Below, piece after piece: positions 17,711 to 26,485 of a stretch of DNA of 64,000 nt. Made by a program: the position numbers and the translations under genes. The stretch's first letter is position 1; every line of letters begins with the position of its first letter. Under the pieces are notes generated by a model. It was not told where the DNA came from and did not search any database. It saw nothing but the letters and a program-made list of their open reading frames with translations. The stretch comes from Kitasatospora aureofaciens. Lineage in GTDB: Bacteria > Actinomycetota > Actinomycetes > Streptomycetales > Streptomycetaceae. The DNA lies in NCBI RefSeq assembly GCF_019192735.1, contig NZ_JAHTKP010000030.1:1-64000 (forward strand), given 5' to 3'.

Positions 17711-18490
17711 GTGGGGGAACTGGACGGCAGGACCGCACTGGTGACGGGCGGCTCGCGGGGGATCGGGCGCGCGGTCGCCCTTCGGCTCGCCGCCGAAGGG
17801 GCGCTGGTCGCGGTCCACTACGCCGGCAACGACGCGGCCGCCGCGGAGACCGTGGCGCTGATCGACAAGGCCGGCGGCCGGGCGTTCGCGGTGCAGGCCC
17901 GGTTCGGCGAGAGCGGTGCGGTGGACCGGTTGTTCGAGGGGCTCACCGCCGGGCTGGCGGACCATGGCGCGGACGGCCTGGACATCCTGGTCAACAACGC
18001 GGGCATCCACTCGGTCAGTTCGATCGGGCAGCTCACGGAGGAGGAGTTCGAGCGGGTGCTGGCGGTCAACGTGAGCACGCCGATCTTCGTGGTGCAGCGG
18101 GCGTTGCCGCTGCTGCGGGACGGCGGGCGGATCGTCAACGTGGGCTCGGCGGCCACCCGGATCGCGGATCCCCGCCAGATCGGCTACACCGTCACCAAGG
18201 CGGCACTGGCGGCCCTCGGCCCCTCGCTCGCCAACGAGCTGGGCCGGCGCGGGATCACTGTCAACACGGTCGAACCCGGGGTGGTGCGGACCGACATGGT
18301 CGCCGGCTTCACCGCGGTTCCCGAGGCGGTGGCCGGGCTTGAGTCGATCACCGCGCTCGGACGGATCGGCGAGCCGGAGGACGTCGCGGACGTGGTGGGC
18401 TTCCTGGCGGGTCCGCAGGGCCGCTGGGTGACCGGCCAGACCATCGACGTCTCCGGCGGCACCTACCTCGGACCGATCGCGGCCGGGTGA
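17711..18490 (+). CDS. Short-chain dehydrogenase/reductase (SDR)
   Basis: The 259-residue classical SDR has the cofactor motif TGGSRGIG near residue 11, NNAG near residue 97 and the catalytic YTVTK near residue 157. The C-terminal segment (WVTGQTIDVSGG) is typical. It is a cytosolic NAD(P)-dependent oxidoreductase, probably a 3-oxoacyl or secondary-alcohol type. The substrate is unknown. I chose GTG 17711 because GGGAGAGG lies before it and the Rossmann motif then sits at the usual distance from the start. A longer reading from 17654 would start inside the tandem repeats. A terminator follows at 18529. Confidence 0.87.
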   Translation: MGELDGRTALVTGGSRGIGRAVALRLAAEGALVAVHYAGNDAAAAETVALIDKAGGRAFAVQARFGESGAVDRLFEGLTAGLADHGADGLDILVNNAGIHSVSSIGQLTEEEFERVLAVNVSTPIFVVQRALPLLRDGGRIVNVGSAATRIADPRQIGYTVTKAALAALGPSLANELGRRGITVNTVEPGVVRTDMVAGFTAVPEAVAGLESITALGRIGEPEDVADVVGFLAGPQGRWVTGQTIDVSGGTYLGPIAAG

Positions 18491-18528
18491 TCCGCTGTTC
18501 GGGGCGCGTACCGACCCGCATGGCATGA

Positions 18529-18569
18529 CTCCCGGCGACGGCCGAGCCCCTTCGGTCCGTCGCCGGGAG
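18529..18569 (+). terminator. Terminator after the SDR gene
   Basis: A perfect 13-bp stem (CTCCCGGCGACGG at 18529-18541, complement at 18557-18569) has a 15-nt loop. It lies 38 bp after the SDR stop. Confidence 0.7.
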
Positions 18570-18774
18570 GCCTCCCCCCGTGCCGAACGCCGGTCGGATG
18601 CGCCGTGCGCCATTGTCGTGCACGGTAGAGGCGTACAGCCCGCCCGGACAGCGACGGCCTGTGCACCCGTGGAAGCGTTCGGTCACCGGGCACCCGTCGG
18701 AGGCGGAGACTTCCCGCGGCCGGCGCCCGCCCGCCGGCGTACTCCACGGCGCCGTCGACGACCCAGGAGGCGTT

Positions 18775-19278
18775 ATGCCCACCAGGAAGGTCCCTCGCCC
18801 GAGTCTGGTCCTGGCCACCCTCGCCCTCGCCGCCCTGCCGGCGGCCGCGTTCACGCCACCCGTACAGGCGGCCGGCTCCGCGGCCTCCGCTCCTCTGCCG
18901 ACGTCGGCCGCCGCCGCACCGGTCTCCTTCGTGAACCTGCCCAGCCGCCCGCTTCCGGCCGACCACGCGGCGCACAGGATCACCGTCACCTATCGCAACA
19001 ACTCGTCGGCGGACCAGACCGTCGCCCCGCAGATCCTCGTCGAGTCACCCGACAAGGGCCCCTTCCTCGGGCCGGGGGACGTCAGGCTCGAACTGCTGGC
19101 AGCCGACGGCCGCTGGCAGACCGTGCCGCTCGGGAGCCAGACCGGCACCCTGTACACCGACCTCATCCCGGCGAAGCTCGTCCTCCACAGTCACCACACC
19201 CTCACCGTGCACTATCGGCTCACGGTCACGGAAGCCGGCCAAGGCGCGATCGAGCCACGGGTGGCGCTGTACGCCTGA
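18775..19278 (+). CDS. Secreted protein of unknown function
   Basis: The 167-residue product has a clear signal peptide (RPSLVLATLALAALPAAAFT, cleavage probably near AQA-type PVQAAG) and then a low-complexity Ala/Ser/Pro linker. A beta-rich domain of about 110 residues follows (for example ITVTYRNNSSADQTVAPQIL and LHSHHTLTVHYRLTVTEAG), ending EPRVALYA. The alternating hydrophobic pattern suggests an immunoglobulin-like or other beta-sandwich fold exposed outside the cell. I do not recognise a family. ATG 18775 is preceded by CAGGAGG. Reading upstream in frame is possible but lacks signal-peptide character. Confidence 0.72.
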   Translation: MPTRKVPRPSLVLATLALAALPAAAFTPPVQAAGSAASAPLPTSAAAAPVSFVNLPSRPLPADHAAHRITVTYRNNSSADQTVAPQILVESPDKGPFLGPGDVRLELLAADGRWQTVPLGSQTGTLYTDLIPAKLVLHSHHTLTVHYRLTVTEAGQGAIEPRVALYA

Positions 19279-19327
19279 GGACGCCTGACGCGCCCCACAC
19301 CTGGTGAGCGGCGAGGGCGACGTCCGT

Positions 19328-19342
19328 GAAGTCCATGACTTC
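19328..19342. promoter_or_regulatory. Palindromic operator candidate
   Basis: GAAGTC-CAT-GACTTC is a perfect 15-bp palindrome with a 3-bp centre, 65 bp upstream of the broken SDR start at 19407. It sits where a repressor would cover a promoter. Confidence 0.4.
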
Positions 19343-19406
19343 TACGCATACCAGGTGTTCCGAACTTTCGTTGGCCTCATGCCCGGGTGCTCCCTGGCGT
19401 GGAGGC

Positions 19407-20316
19407 ATGACCACACCACGGATCGCGCTGGTGACCGGGGCCAACCAAGGTCTCGGCCGTGCACTCCTCGAGGGGCTGGCCGCCCGGATGCGCTCGGCAG
19501 ACCTGGTCCTGCTGACCGGCCGCAACGACCATAGGGTCGCCGAGGCGGCCGCCCAGGTCGCACGGGCCCCGGCCACCCGCAGCCGGGTGGAGGGCCGGGT
19601 CCTCGATGTCACCGACGCCGACGCCGACGCCGTCGGCACTCTGGCCGCCGAGCTGCGGCGCCGCCACGGCGGAGTCGACATCGTGATCTCCAACGCGGTG
19701 GCCCGGCTCCTGCCCGACCGGTCCCAGGCCGCTCAGGCCGACGAGTTCATCGATGTCGCCAACGGCGGCACCCATGCGGTCCTGCGCTCCTTCGCGCCGG
19801 TGCTGCGGCCGGGCGGCCGGGCGGCCGGGCGGCCGGCTGATCGTCGTCGCGAGCACCCTGGGCACCCTGGGCCATCTGGATCCGCGGCTGCACCCGCGGT
19901 TCGACGGCGCGACGCTCGACCAGGTCGAGTACGCGGTCGAGTCCTGGCGCAGCGCGGTCCACGTCGGGACGGCGGAGGAGGCGGGCTGGCCGCGCTGGCT
20001 GAACGTGCCGTCGAAGGTGGCGCAGGTCGCGGCCGTACGGGCGGTGGCGGCCGAGCGCCGCGAGCGCGATCTCGCCGAGGGGACGCTGGTCGCCGCGGTC
20101 TGCCCCGGCATGGTCGACACCGCCACCTCCCGGCCCTGGTTCAGCGACTACAGCCAGGCGCAGAGCCCTGCCGAGGCCGCCCGTGCCGTGCTCGACCTCG
20201 TGTTCGGCGAACCGGTCGACCCGGTGCTGTACGGCGAGCTCGTCCGGTTCGGGAAGGCCCTGCCGTGGCACGGCGGGACGCCGCCCACCGAGCAGGACCG
20301 GCTGCTCACCCCGTAA
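19407..20316 (+). pseudogene. SDR oxidoreductase interrupted by an octamer-repeat frameshift
   Basis: ATG 19407 (ribosome site GTGGAGG) opens an SDR frame with TGANQGLG near residue 11 and continues to VLRPGGR. There three copies of CCGGGCGG (19809-19832) shift the frame. The rest of the protein, LIVVASTLGTLG through QDRLLTP, continues in the next frame to 20316. Removing two octamers restores RPGGRLIVVAS exactly as an SDR should read, giving a protein of about 297 residues. It is therefore either phase-variable by slipped-strand mispairing or freshly inactivated. Residues YAVES stand where YxxxK is expected, so activity would be unusual even in frame. Confidence 0.8.
19809..19832 (+). repeat. 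Octamer tandem repeat (three copies) inside the SDR gene
   Basis: CCGGGCGG is repeated three times in tandem and followed by CCGG. Since 8 is not a multiple of 3, each gain or loss changes the reading frame. One copy gives the full-length SDR; three copies give truncation. Confidence 0.9.
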
Positions 20317-20375
20317 CAGCCGGTTGCTCTGCTCCTGGCCTTCAGCCGTACGCAGCCCACAGCAAGGAGTTCACC

Positions 20376-20599
20376 ATGACCGCCATCAAGACGCCGTTCG
20401 GCTTTGCCGGCACGGCCACCGAGGTTGCCGCGCCCTGTTGGACGGCGTCGGCGGCCGCTACTTCGTCGACTGCAACGAGACCGAAACCGTCGACCGCCGC
20501 ACCGGCACCCTGCACGGCGTCGCCCGCTACGCCCTCGACCCCGACAACGCCGAGCGCCTGTGGAGCCTGTCGGAGAAGCTCCTCGCCACTGGCCGGTGA
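20376..20599 (+). pseudogene. SDR oxidoreductase reduced to its first and last codons
   Basis: ATG 20376, behind AAGGAG, encodes MTAIKTPFGFAGTATEVA, the typical N-terminus of a large actinobacterial SDR group. Within about 20 codons the frame changes and the text becomes a C-terminus of the same group: GGRYFVDCNETETVDR, then ALDPDNAERLW, ending LLATGR at 20599. Intact members are about 300-330 residues long, so roughly 240 central codons with the Rossmann fold and active site are missing. It cannot be an enzyme. The preserved ends and the ribosome site show that this is a single internal deletion, not a random fragment. Confidence 0.8.
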
Positions 20600-21034
20600 C
20601 CCCGGCCGCGCGGCGGGCAGCTGACGACTGTCCCCTGACGGCAGCAGCTCGGAGGGCGTCGGCCCGGGTGGAGCCGGAGCGGGTGCCGAAGTCGGCGAGC
20701 AGGACGATCTTCGTCCGGAGTTCGCCGTACCCTCCCTCGGCGGCAGGCTCGCGGACGGGCCTCGTGAGGCTGGCCCGGTTCGTCGTACGGCCGGTGCAGG
20801 ATCGGGGGGCATGTGACGCTTCCCAACGCCGTTCACTCGCGAAGCGGGTAGGGCTGCGCGGAGCGGGAGGTCGGAGCGGCCGACTTCCCGCTCAGGGGGC
20901 CATGGTCACACCGGCCACTCCCCTGTCCGGTAGCCCTCCCCCAGGCACCGGCACCGTCGGATATCGACGCCGCACGTACCGGCGCTACGAAATCCCTGAG
21001 CCGTAGGCTCAGGGGTCGGGCAGGATGTCTCCCC
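20600..21034. other. 435-bp gap without a supported gene
   Basis: Only scattered open frames with no family resemblance, ribosome site or codon signal are present. The single structure I can support is the short palindrome at 20994-21014 just before the LRV gene. Confidence 0.6.
20994..21014. promoter_or_regulatory. Perfect hairpin just upstream of the LRV gene
   Basis: CCCTGAGCC and its exact complement flank a 3-nt centre. The hairpin ends 20 bp before GTG 21035. It could be an operator, a terminator for upstream transcription or a leader hairpin that masks the ribosome site. Confidence 0.45.
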
Positions 21035-22546
21035 GTGAACCATGTTCTGTACGGGCTGGCTGCCAACCCGGCCCTGCCGTCCGAGCTGGTCGATCGGCTG
21101 ATCGCGGCCGCGGATACCGACCTCGCCGATGCGCTGGCCGGCCGCCCGGACCTCAGCCGGGCGCAGGCGGCCGCGCTGGCCTCGCGGTTCGAGCAGGCGG
21201 CGGTGCGACTCGCCTACGAGGGCCGGCTCGCCGCCGACGACATCGACCCGGTGGCCCAGCCGCGAGCCGCTCTCGCCCTGCTGGACGAGCGCGCCGGCCT
21301 GCCGCAGTGGGCGCAGGTGCTCGCCGCCGACCCGCTCGTGGAGCATCGGGAGAAGCTGGCCGCCTGCCCCGACCTTCCGGTGGAGGTGGCCCGGACACTC
21401 GCGACGGACCCGGAGGTTCGGGTCGTCGCCGAACTCGCGCTGTGGACGACGCCGGACCTGGCATCCCAGCTCGCGCAGCATCCGCACGCCGAGGTCCGCA
21501 GCGCCGTCGCGGCCAACGAGGCGACACCACCAGCCGTCCTGGCGGCGCTTCTCACCGGCGCGGGACTGCCACCGGCGCGCTCCTGCCTGGTCTGTGACCG
21601 CGAGTCGACCCCTTTCGTTCACGATCCGCACTGCCCGCGGCCCGACTGCGAGCTGCCACCGGGCGCCGCCTGCGACGGCTCCCACCAGTCCACCGTGCAC
21701 GACATCCAGCAGATGGCACTGCGCAACCCGGCCACCCCCGCGACGGCCGCCGCAGGCTTCGCCGACCACCCCTCGATGCTGCTGCGCCACGAACTGGCCG
21801 CCCGCACCGACCTGTCGCCCCAGGCGTACGCGCGACTCGCCGAGGACCCCATCCCCGGCGTGCGGGCGCAACTCGCGGACAATCCCGCGATCGACGAAGC
21901 CCTGATCCGCACCCTGGCCACCGACCGCGGCCACGACGTCCAGCGTCGCCTCGCACATCACCCGCGCCTGCCGCTCGACGTCCTCGTCCGCCTCACCGAC
22001 GCCACCAGGCTCGGCTCACCCCTGCTGCCGCGCATCGCCGCGGCCTCCCCCGCCGAGGTCGAGGAGCTGGCCGCCTCACCCCACCCGACCGTGCGCATGC
22101 TCCTGGCCCGGCGCCGCGACCTGCCGGCAGAAATCCGCGACGCGCTGGCCCGCGACCCGGACGCGAAGGTGGTCAAGTCCATCGCACCGCACCCAGGCCT
22201 GGCCGAAGCCCAACTGCAGGCGATGGTCGAGCGGCACGGAAGCCGGGTCCTTGCGAAGGTGGCAACCAATCCCGACGCCAGTGCAGCACTCCTGGAGCAA
22301 CTGGCCCGGCACCAGCCGCCGGTGCAGAAAGCATTCCGCGAGATCGCCCGCCACCGCCACACAACAGCCCCGGCACTACTCACGTGCCTGACCTACCGCC
22401 AAGCCCGGCCCATAGCCGCCGGCCACCCCGCCCTGCCACCCCCGGTCATCATCGAGCTGCTCACCGACGACAACTGGCAGGTGGTGGAAGCAGCGGCAGC
22501 CAACCCGTCACTACCACCCGCCTCGATGCAGAGACTCGTACCCTGA
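21035..22546 (+). CDS. HEAT-like leucine-rich repeat variant (LRV) protein with a cysteine cluster
   Basis: The 503-residue cytosolic protein is built of many helical repeats of about 24 residues with the pattern LAxxPxxxVRxxLAxNPxxP. Examples are LATDPEVRVVAELAL, LAQHPHAEVRSAVAANEATP, LAEDPIPGVRAQLADNPAI and VATNPDASAALLEQLA. This is the LRV/HEAT-like solenoid class. In the middle it carries C184, C187, C200, C205 and C213 (CLVCDRE, then HCPRPDC). These could bind zinc or an Fe-S cluster; an LRV protein of Azotobacter is known to combine LRV repeats with an Fe-S cluster. The solenoid suggests protein-protein contacts. The start is GTG 21035. Partners are unknown and the neighbours give no hint. 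Confidence 0.75.
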   Translation: MNHVLYGLAANPALPSELVDRLIAAADTDLADALAGRPDLSRAQAAALASRFEQAAVRLAYEGRLAADDIDPVAQPRAALALLDERAGLPQWAQVLAADPLVEHREKLAACPDLPVEVARTLATDPEVRVVAELALWTTPDLASQLAQHPHAEVRSAVAANEATPPAVLAALLTGAGLPPARSCLVCDRESTPFVHDPHCPRPDCELPPGAACDGSHQSTVHDIQQMALRNPATPATAAAGFADHPSMLLRHELAARTDLSPQAYARLAEDPIPGVRAQLADNPAIDEALIRTLATDRGHDVQRRLAHHPRLPLDVLVRLTDATRLGSPLLPRIAAASPAEVEELAASPHPTVRMLLARRRDLPAEIRDALARDPDAKVVKSIAPHPGLAEAQLQAMVERHGSRVLAKVATNPDASAALLEQLARHQPPVQKAFREIARHRHTTAPALLTCLTYRQARPIAAGHPALPPPVIIELLTDDNWQVVEAAAANPSLPPASMQRLVP

Positions 22547-22651
22547 CCGAGCCAGGTCGCGTCCACCCTTCGCTACCGACTCGCCTCTGCCACAAGGACG
22601 AAGACCGTTCTGTCGCCGAGCAGGCCGTACGCGGCTGACCCTCGCCTCCTC

Positions 22652-22675
22652 GGCCTGGTCCGGCCGGACCAGGCC
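22652..22675. other. Perfect 24-bp palindrome
   Basis: The half-site GGCCTGGTCCGG is followed directly by its complement with no spacer, 106 bp after the LRV stop. It could be a dimeric operator, a cruciform or a terminator. With no loop, the terminator reading is weak. Confidence 0.6.
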
Positions 22676-22685
22676 AAGGAACTGC

Positions 22686-22715
22686 CCGGGGAACAGCCAA
22701 TGGGACGTTCCCCGG
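22686..22715 (+). terminator. Hairpin downstream of the LRV gene
   Basis: A 9-bp perfect stem (CCGGGGAAC at 22686-22694, complement at 22707-22715) with a 12-nt loop follows the 24-bp palindrome by 10 bp. The pair may together end LRV transcription. Confidence 0.4.
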
Positions 22716-22783
22716 CAGGCCAACGCAGCGGCCACCTCTCCGGCTCAGCCCCTAACGCGCCGGCGGCCCTCAGGAGGTATGGT

Positions 22784-23244
22784 TCAGCGACACAGAGCCG
22801 TGTCCACGACGCTCTCGACATGCTCCGTGCCTGCCGTGCCGGTCGGGATGGTGGTCACGGCGACGTTGGCGGCGCGGCCGTCGTCGGTGACCCCGCCCCG
22901 GGTCTCGTATCCCGGGATGTCGCCGCCGTGGCCCCAGTAGACACCGCCGCACGACAGTGGCCTGCTGATGATCCCCAGCCGCCGATCTTCCCTTCGCCGA
23001 CCAGTTGCAGCACGACCACCGCCGTGAACGTCTTGGTGTTGCTGCCGATCCGCACCTGGCCGTCGACCGGCACCTTCGAGCCGGTGGCCAGGCCGCCGAC
23101 CCCCGCGGTGTGGTTACGGGTGCGGCCGTCGCGGTCCGTGACGCTCGCCGGCGCGGCGGGCAGGCCGTCGTCACGCACCAGCGCGTTCATGCCCTGCTGG
23201 ACGGCGTCCGGCCTGGCGGAGGCGAACGGCACAACCGAATTCGG
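22784..23244 (-). pseudogene. Serine hydrolase (D-Ala-D-Ala carboxypeptidase/beta-lactamase fold) with internal deletion
   Basis: Reading leftwards, the head contains ASVTDRDGRTR, VPVDGQVRIGSNTKTF (active-site SxxK) and VVVLQLVGEGKI. At about 22978 the frame breaks and the C-terminal part begins immediately: LGIISRPLSCGG, then WGHGGDIPGYETRGG (the KTG/HxG-type motif), ending DTALCR with a stop at 22784-22786. The central 170 or so residues, including the YxN motif, are absent. The signal peptide and start codon are also not recognisable upstream of 23244. In intact homologues these pieces belong to one secreted enzyme of about 380 residues that acts on peptidoglycan or beta-lactams. Confidence 0.8.
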
Positions 23245-23405
23245 GGAGCCGCGCAACAGCGGCCGGATTCCCCTGATCACGATGCGGCCAGTATGGTCGG
23301 CCGGTTCACCGGCGACCTCCCCCGATCGAGGGAGCATTTTCTCCCGCGTTCCCGCGATACGCACCCGAGCTCCCGGCAACAGGCCTCCGCAGCCCGGCAG
23401 ATGAT

Positions 23406-23456
23406 GACCACCGCGGCGGCGATGTCCTCGGCCTCGCCGTAGCGTCCCAGGGCGGT
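23406..23456 (-). pseudogene. Fragment of an SDR C-terminal region
   Basis: The frame TALGRYGEAEDIAAAVV is the conserved segment just before the C-terminus of many SDRs (usually GRYGEPEDIAAAV followed by FLAG). On both sides the resemblance stops at once. It is a short fossil, adjacent to the serine hydrolase remnant. Confidence 0.6.
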
Positions 23457-23683
23457 ACGGGAACCGGCCCGTGTACTGCACAGGTTGACGCCGCGACGCG
23501 ACGTACCGCGTGGGTTGTGGGCGGGCTTCCACCCGTGGCCAGACGCTCCTGCCCGGGGCTGGAGCGTAGCGTCATGTTCCACACGGGGGTGAGGGGCGCG
23601 GGCCGGAGGCTCCCGGGGGAGAGTCTTCGGCCCGCGTCGACGCGATCAATCTCCGTCCAGGGCCGAGTCGTTAGGCTGCCAGG

Positions 23684-24937
23684 ATGCAGACAGACGTGTC
23701 CCCGCCCCCCGTCAAGGGGCCGCCGGGGAGGCCGGCGTGGCTCACCGAGACGCACCGGCGCGTCATCGACGCGCTCCTGGCCCTGACGCTGACCGCCGCC
23801 ACGCTGTCGTTCGCCGAGCAGTACCACCCGCCCGGCTGGCCGCCGTTCGACCGGACCGCCATCGTGTTGTGCCTGCTCGTCAACGTGCCGCTGGCCTTCC
23901 GTCGGCGCGCCCCGGTGCCCGTCCTGCTCGTCTCGTGCGCCGGGCTGGTGACGTACACGGCCGGCGGGTACCAGCCGTCCGCGAACATCTGGGCGCCGCT
24001 GTTCGCCGTCTTCACCCTGTCCGCCGTCCGCCCCTCCCGCACCTCGGTGGCGGGCGCCTGCTGCGCCGCGCCCGTCTGGCTGTACAGCGCCCTCGCCACC
24101 AAGGTGGTCTCCCCCGAGGTGGCGCTCGCGCAGGTGGCGATCGGGATCGGCACGGCCTGGGCGTTCGGGGCCACGCTGCGCCTGCTCGGCGAGCGCAACG
24201 TCCAACTGGCCGCCCTCACCCTGCAGTTGCAGCGCGAGCAGGCCGCCAGGACCAGGCAGGCGGTGACCGAGGAGCGGATCCGGATCGCCCGCGAACTGCA
24301 CGATGTGATCGCCCATCACATCTCGGTCATCGCCGTCCAGGCCGGCCTGGCGGGCTACGTCTTCGCGAGCGATCCCCCGACCGCCCGGACCGCCCTCGAC
24401 ACCATCGCGGGCAGCAGCCGGGACGCCCTGGAGGAGATGCGCGGGCTCCTCCACGTCCTGCGCGTGCCGCCCGATGAGGACGCCGACAACGGTCAAGCGG
24501 ACGACCCCGCACCGGGGTTGGTCCGGTTGCCGGCCCTGGTGCGGCGGGTCGAGGCCGCCGGGCCGACCGTCGAGCTGACGGTCGACGGCGAGCCCTACCC
24601 GCTTGCCCCCGGCCCCGACCTGAGCGCCTACCGGGTCGTCCAGGAGGCCCTCACCAACGTGCTCAAGCACGCCGGCCCGACCGCCGTCCGGGTCTCCCTG
24701 GACTACCGGCCGAAGGAGCTCTCGGTACGGATCAGCAACGCCGGCCCGGCCCGCCGCCACCCGGCCGCACCGCCGGGCGTCAGCGGCGGCCACGGACTGA
24801 TCGGCATGCATGAACGGGTCATGGCGCACGGTGGTATGTTGCGTGCGGGACCGACGGCGGGCGGGGGCTTCGAGGTCGCCTTCACCCTGCCGAGGTCGGG
24901 CCCGGTGTCCGCAGGGGGCGGACCCGATCGCAGGTAG
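23684..24937 (+). CDS. NarL-type sensor histidine kinase
   Basis: The 417-residue kinase has about five membrane helices (residues about 25-175), a short coiled coil and a HisKA_3 dimerisation helix with the phosphoacceptor in RIARELHDVIAHHISV (His near residue 206). An HATPase_c domain follows, with the N box (VVQEALTNVLKHAG) and a G box (GHGLIGMHERV). There is no large extracytoplasmic domain, so the signal is probably sensed within the membrane. The start ATG 23684 follows an AGG. The response regulator follows after 14 bp and is certainly its partner. The signal and target genes are unknown. Confidence 0.93.
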   Translation: MQTDVSPPPVKGPPGRPAWLTETHRRVIDALLALTLTAATLSFAEQYHPPGWPPFDRTAIVLCLLVNVPLAFRRRAPVPVLLVSCAGLVTYTAGGYQPSANIWAPLFAVFTLSAVRPSRTSVAGACCAAPVWLYSALATKVVSPEVALAQVAIGIGTAWAFGATLRLLGERNVQLAALTLQLQREQAARTRQAVTEERIRIARELHDVIAHHISVIAVQAGLAGYVFASDPPTARTALDTIAGSSRDALEEMRGLLHVLRVPPDEDADNGQADDPAPGLVRLPALVRRVEAAGPTVELTVDGEPYPLAPGPDLSAYRVVQEALTNVLKHAGPTAVRVSLDYRPKELSVRISNAGPARRHPAAPPGVSGGHGLIGMHERVMAHGGMLRAGPTAGGGFEVAFTLPRSGPVSAGGGPDRR

Positions 24938-24951
24938 GGGGAGGCGGGCAC

Positions 24952-25647
24952 TTGACCAGCGTGCTCGTGGTGGACGACCAGGTCCTGATCCGGGCCGGAC
25001 TGGTCGCACTGATCCAGGCGGCACCCGGCCTCGACGTCTGCGGCCAGGCCGCCGACGGCGAGCAGGCCATCGCCCTCGCCGCCCGATTACGGCCCGACGT
25101 GGTCCTGATGGACATCCGCATGCCGGACGTCGACGGGATCACCGCCACCGAGCGCATCCTCGCCCGGGCCGCCGACCCGCCACCCCGGGTGCTCGTCCTG
25201 ACCACGTTCGACCTGGACGAGTACGTCTACGGGGCACTCCGGGTCGGGGCGAGCGGCTTCCTCCTCAAGGAGACCCCGCCGGAGCGGCTGCTCACCGCGA
25301 TCGAGGTCGTCGCCGGCGGCGACAACCTCTTCGCGCCCAGCGTCACCATGCGGCTGATCGAGGCCTACGCCCACCGGGTGGGCCAGGAGACCGCTCCCCC
25401 ACCGGAGTTGGACCCGCTCACGTCACGCGAACTCGACGTCCTGCAACTGGTCGGCGCCGGTATGAGCAACGACGAGATCGCCGGCCGCCTGGTGGTCACC
25501 GTGGGCACCGTGAAGACCCATCTCAACCGCATCATGGCCAAGTTGGGCCTCTCCAGCCGCGCCCAGGCAGTCGTCCTCGCCTACGAGAGCGGCCTCGTCA
25601 CCCCCCGCCGCTCCTTGCCCGGCCAGGGAGCGGCCTCGAACTGCTGA
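24952..25647 (+). CDS. NarL/LuxR-type response regulator
   Basis: The 231-residue regulator has a receiver domain (VLVVDDQVLIRAG, phosphoacceptor Asp in DVVLMDIRMPDVDG near residue 53, Lys in GFLLKETPP). The C-terminal LuxR HTH is LTSRELDVLQLVGAGMSNDE and onwards. TTG 24952 is the start, with GGGGAGG before it. It is co-transcribed with the kinase at 23684. Its HTH is clearly related to the tail of the neighbouring chimera at 25835, so two paralogous systems once stood side by side. Confidence 0.93.
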   Translation: MTSVLVVDDQVLIRAGLVALIQAAPGLDVCGQAADGEQAIALAARLRPDVVLMDIRMPDVDGITATERILARAADPPPRVLVLTTFDLDEYVYGALRVGASGFLLKETPPERLLTAIEVVAGGDNLFAPSVTMRLIEAYAHRVGQETAPPPELDPLTSRELDVLQLVGAGMSNDEIAGRLVVTVGTVKTHLNRIMAKLGLSSRAQAVVLAYESGLVTPRRSLPGQGAASNC

Positions 25648-25834
25648 CCTCGCTCAGGCGCGCAGGGGTTGCGGCGCGACCCGCTGGACTTGTCGTCGTT
25701 GGGCGGGGCGGTGGGGTCCTCGGAGGCAGGGGCGGTCGTGGTGGGTTCGCCAGTGGCGATGAGGGCGCGGGGCGAGGCGCGGGCCGGATACGCGCGGGAG
25801 CCGGCCGACCGGGCGCTCGCCCGCTACCACGATC

Positions 25835-26485
25835 GTGGTTTCCGGGGTCTCGGGTGCGAGTCTGTTCGGCTGGTCGGCGCACGTGACGGGTGGCTGGAGC
25901 TGGGCGGCGGCGCTCGGCTGCGTGCTGCCGGCGGCGGCTGTGTGCGTGGCGGTGACGAGCGCGCTGCGGTGGTTGGCGCCGCGGCTGTTGGGTCCGTCGT
26001 CGGCCGAGCGGCTCGCCCTGGCGGCCGAGCGGGAGCTGCTGCTGGCCGAGTCGGCCGAACCACCGAAGGTCGTGGTGATCACCACCTTCGAGAACGACGA
26101 CTACGTCACCGCCGCGCTCAGCGCGGGGGCCAGTGGGTTCCTGCTCAAGCGCCTTCCGGTCCGGCAGATCGCGGAGGCGGTGCGGGTGGTGGCGGCGGGA
26201 GAGGCGATCCTCTTCCCGGCCGCACTGCGCCGGATGGTCACCGCCCGCCCGCTGGGCTCCGCCGAGGCGTTGCCGAAGGCGGCGCTGACGGGGCGGGAGG
26301 AGGTGCTGCGGCTGATGGCCACCGGCCTGTCCAACCCGGAGATCGCGGAGTCGCTCACGGTGAGCCTGGAGACGGTGAAGACGCACGTCGGCAACGTGCT
26401 GACCAAGCTCGGCGCGCAGAACCGGACCCACGCGGTGGTCATCGCGTACGAGTCCGGTCTGGTGGTGCCGGGGTTCGCCGGCTGA
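25835..26485 (+). pseudogene. Chimera of a histidine kinase head and a response regulator tail
   Basis: The 216-residue open frame starts at GTG 25835, with no ribosome site visible. It has two hydrophobic segments and then LLGPSSAERLALAAERELLLAE, the coiled-coil linker that precedes the phosphoacceptor helix in many NarL-type kinases. Instead of LARELHD it continues with PPKVVVITTFENDDYVTAAL, the second half of a receiver, followed by a LuxR HTH (TGREEVLRLMATGLSNPE). The kinase core and the receiver aspartate are both missing. A deletion across a kinase/regulator pair explains this. The frame is intact, so a membrane-tethered HTH protein could in principle be made. I treat it as a pseudogene with that caveat. 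Confidence 0.75.

Noticed and set aside
20640..20815. Minus-strand stretch reading KIVLLADFGT as a possible gene fossil
   Set aside because: Only about ten convincing residues, no flanking coding text and no family match I can name.
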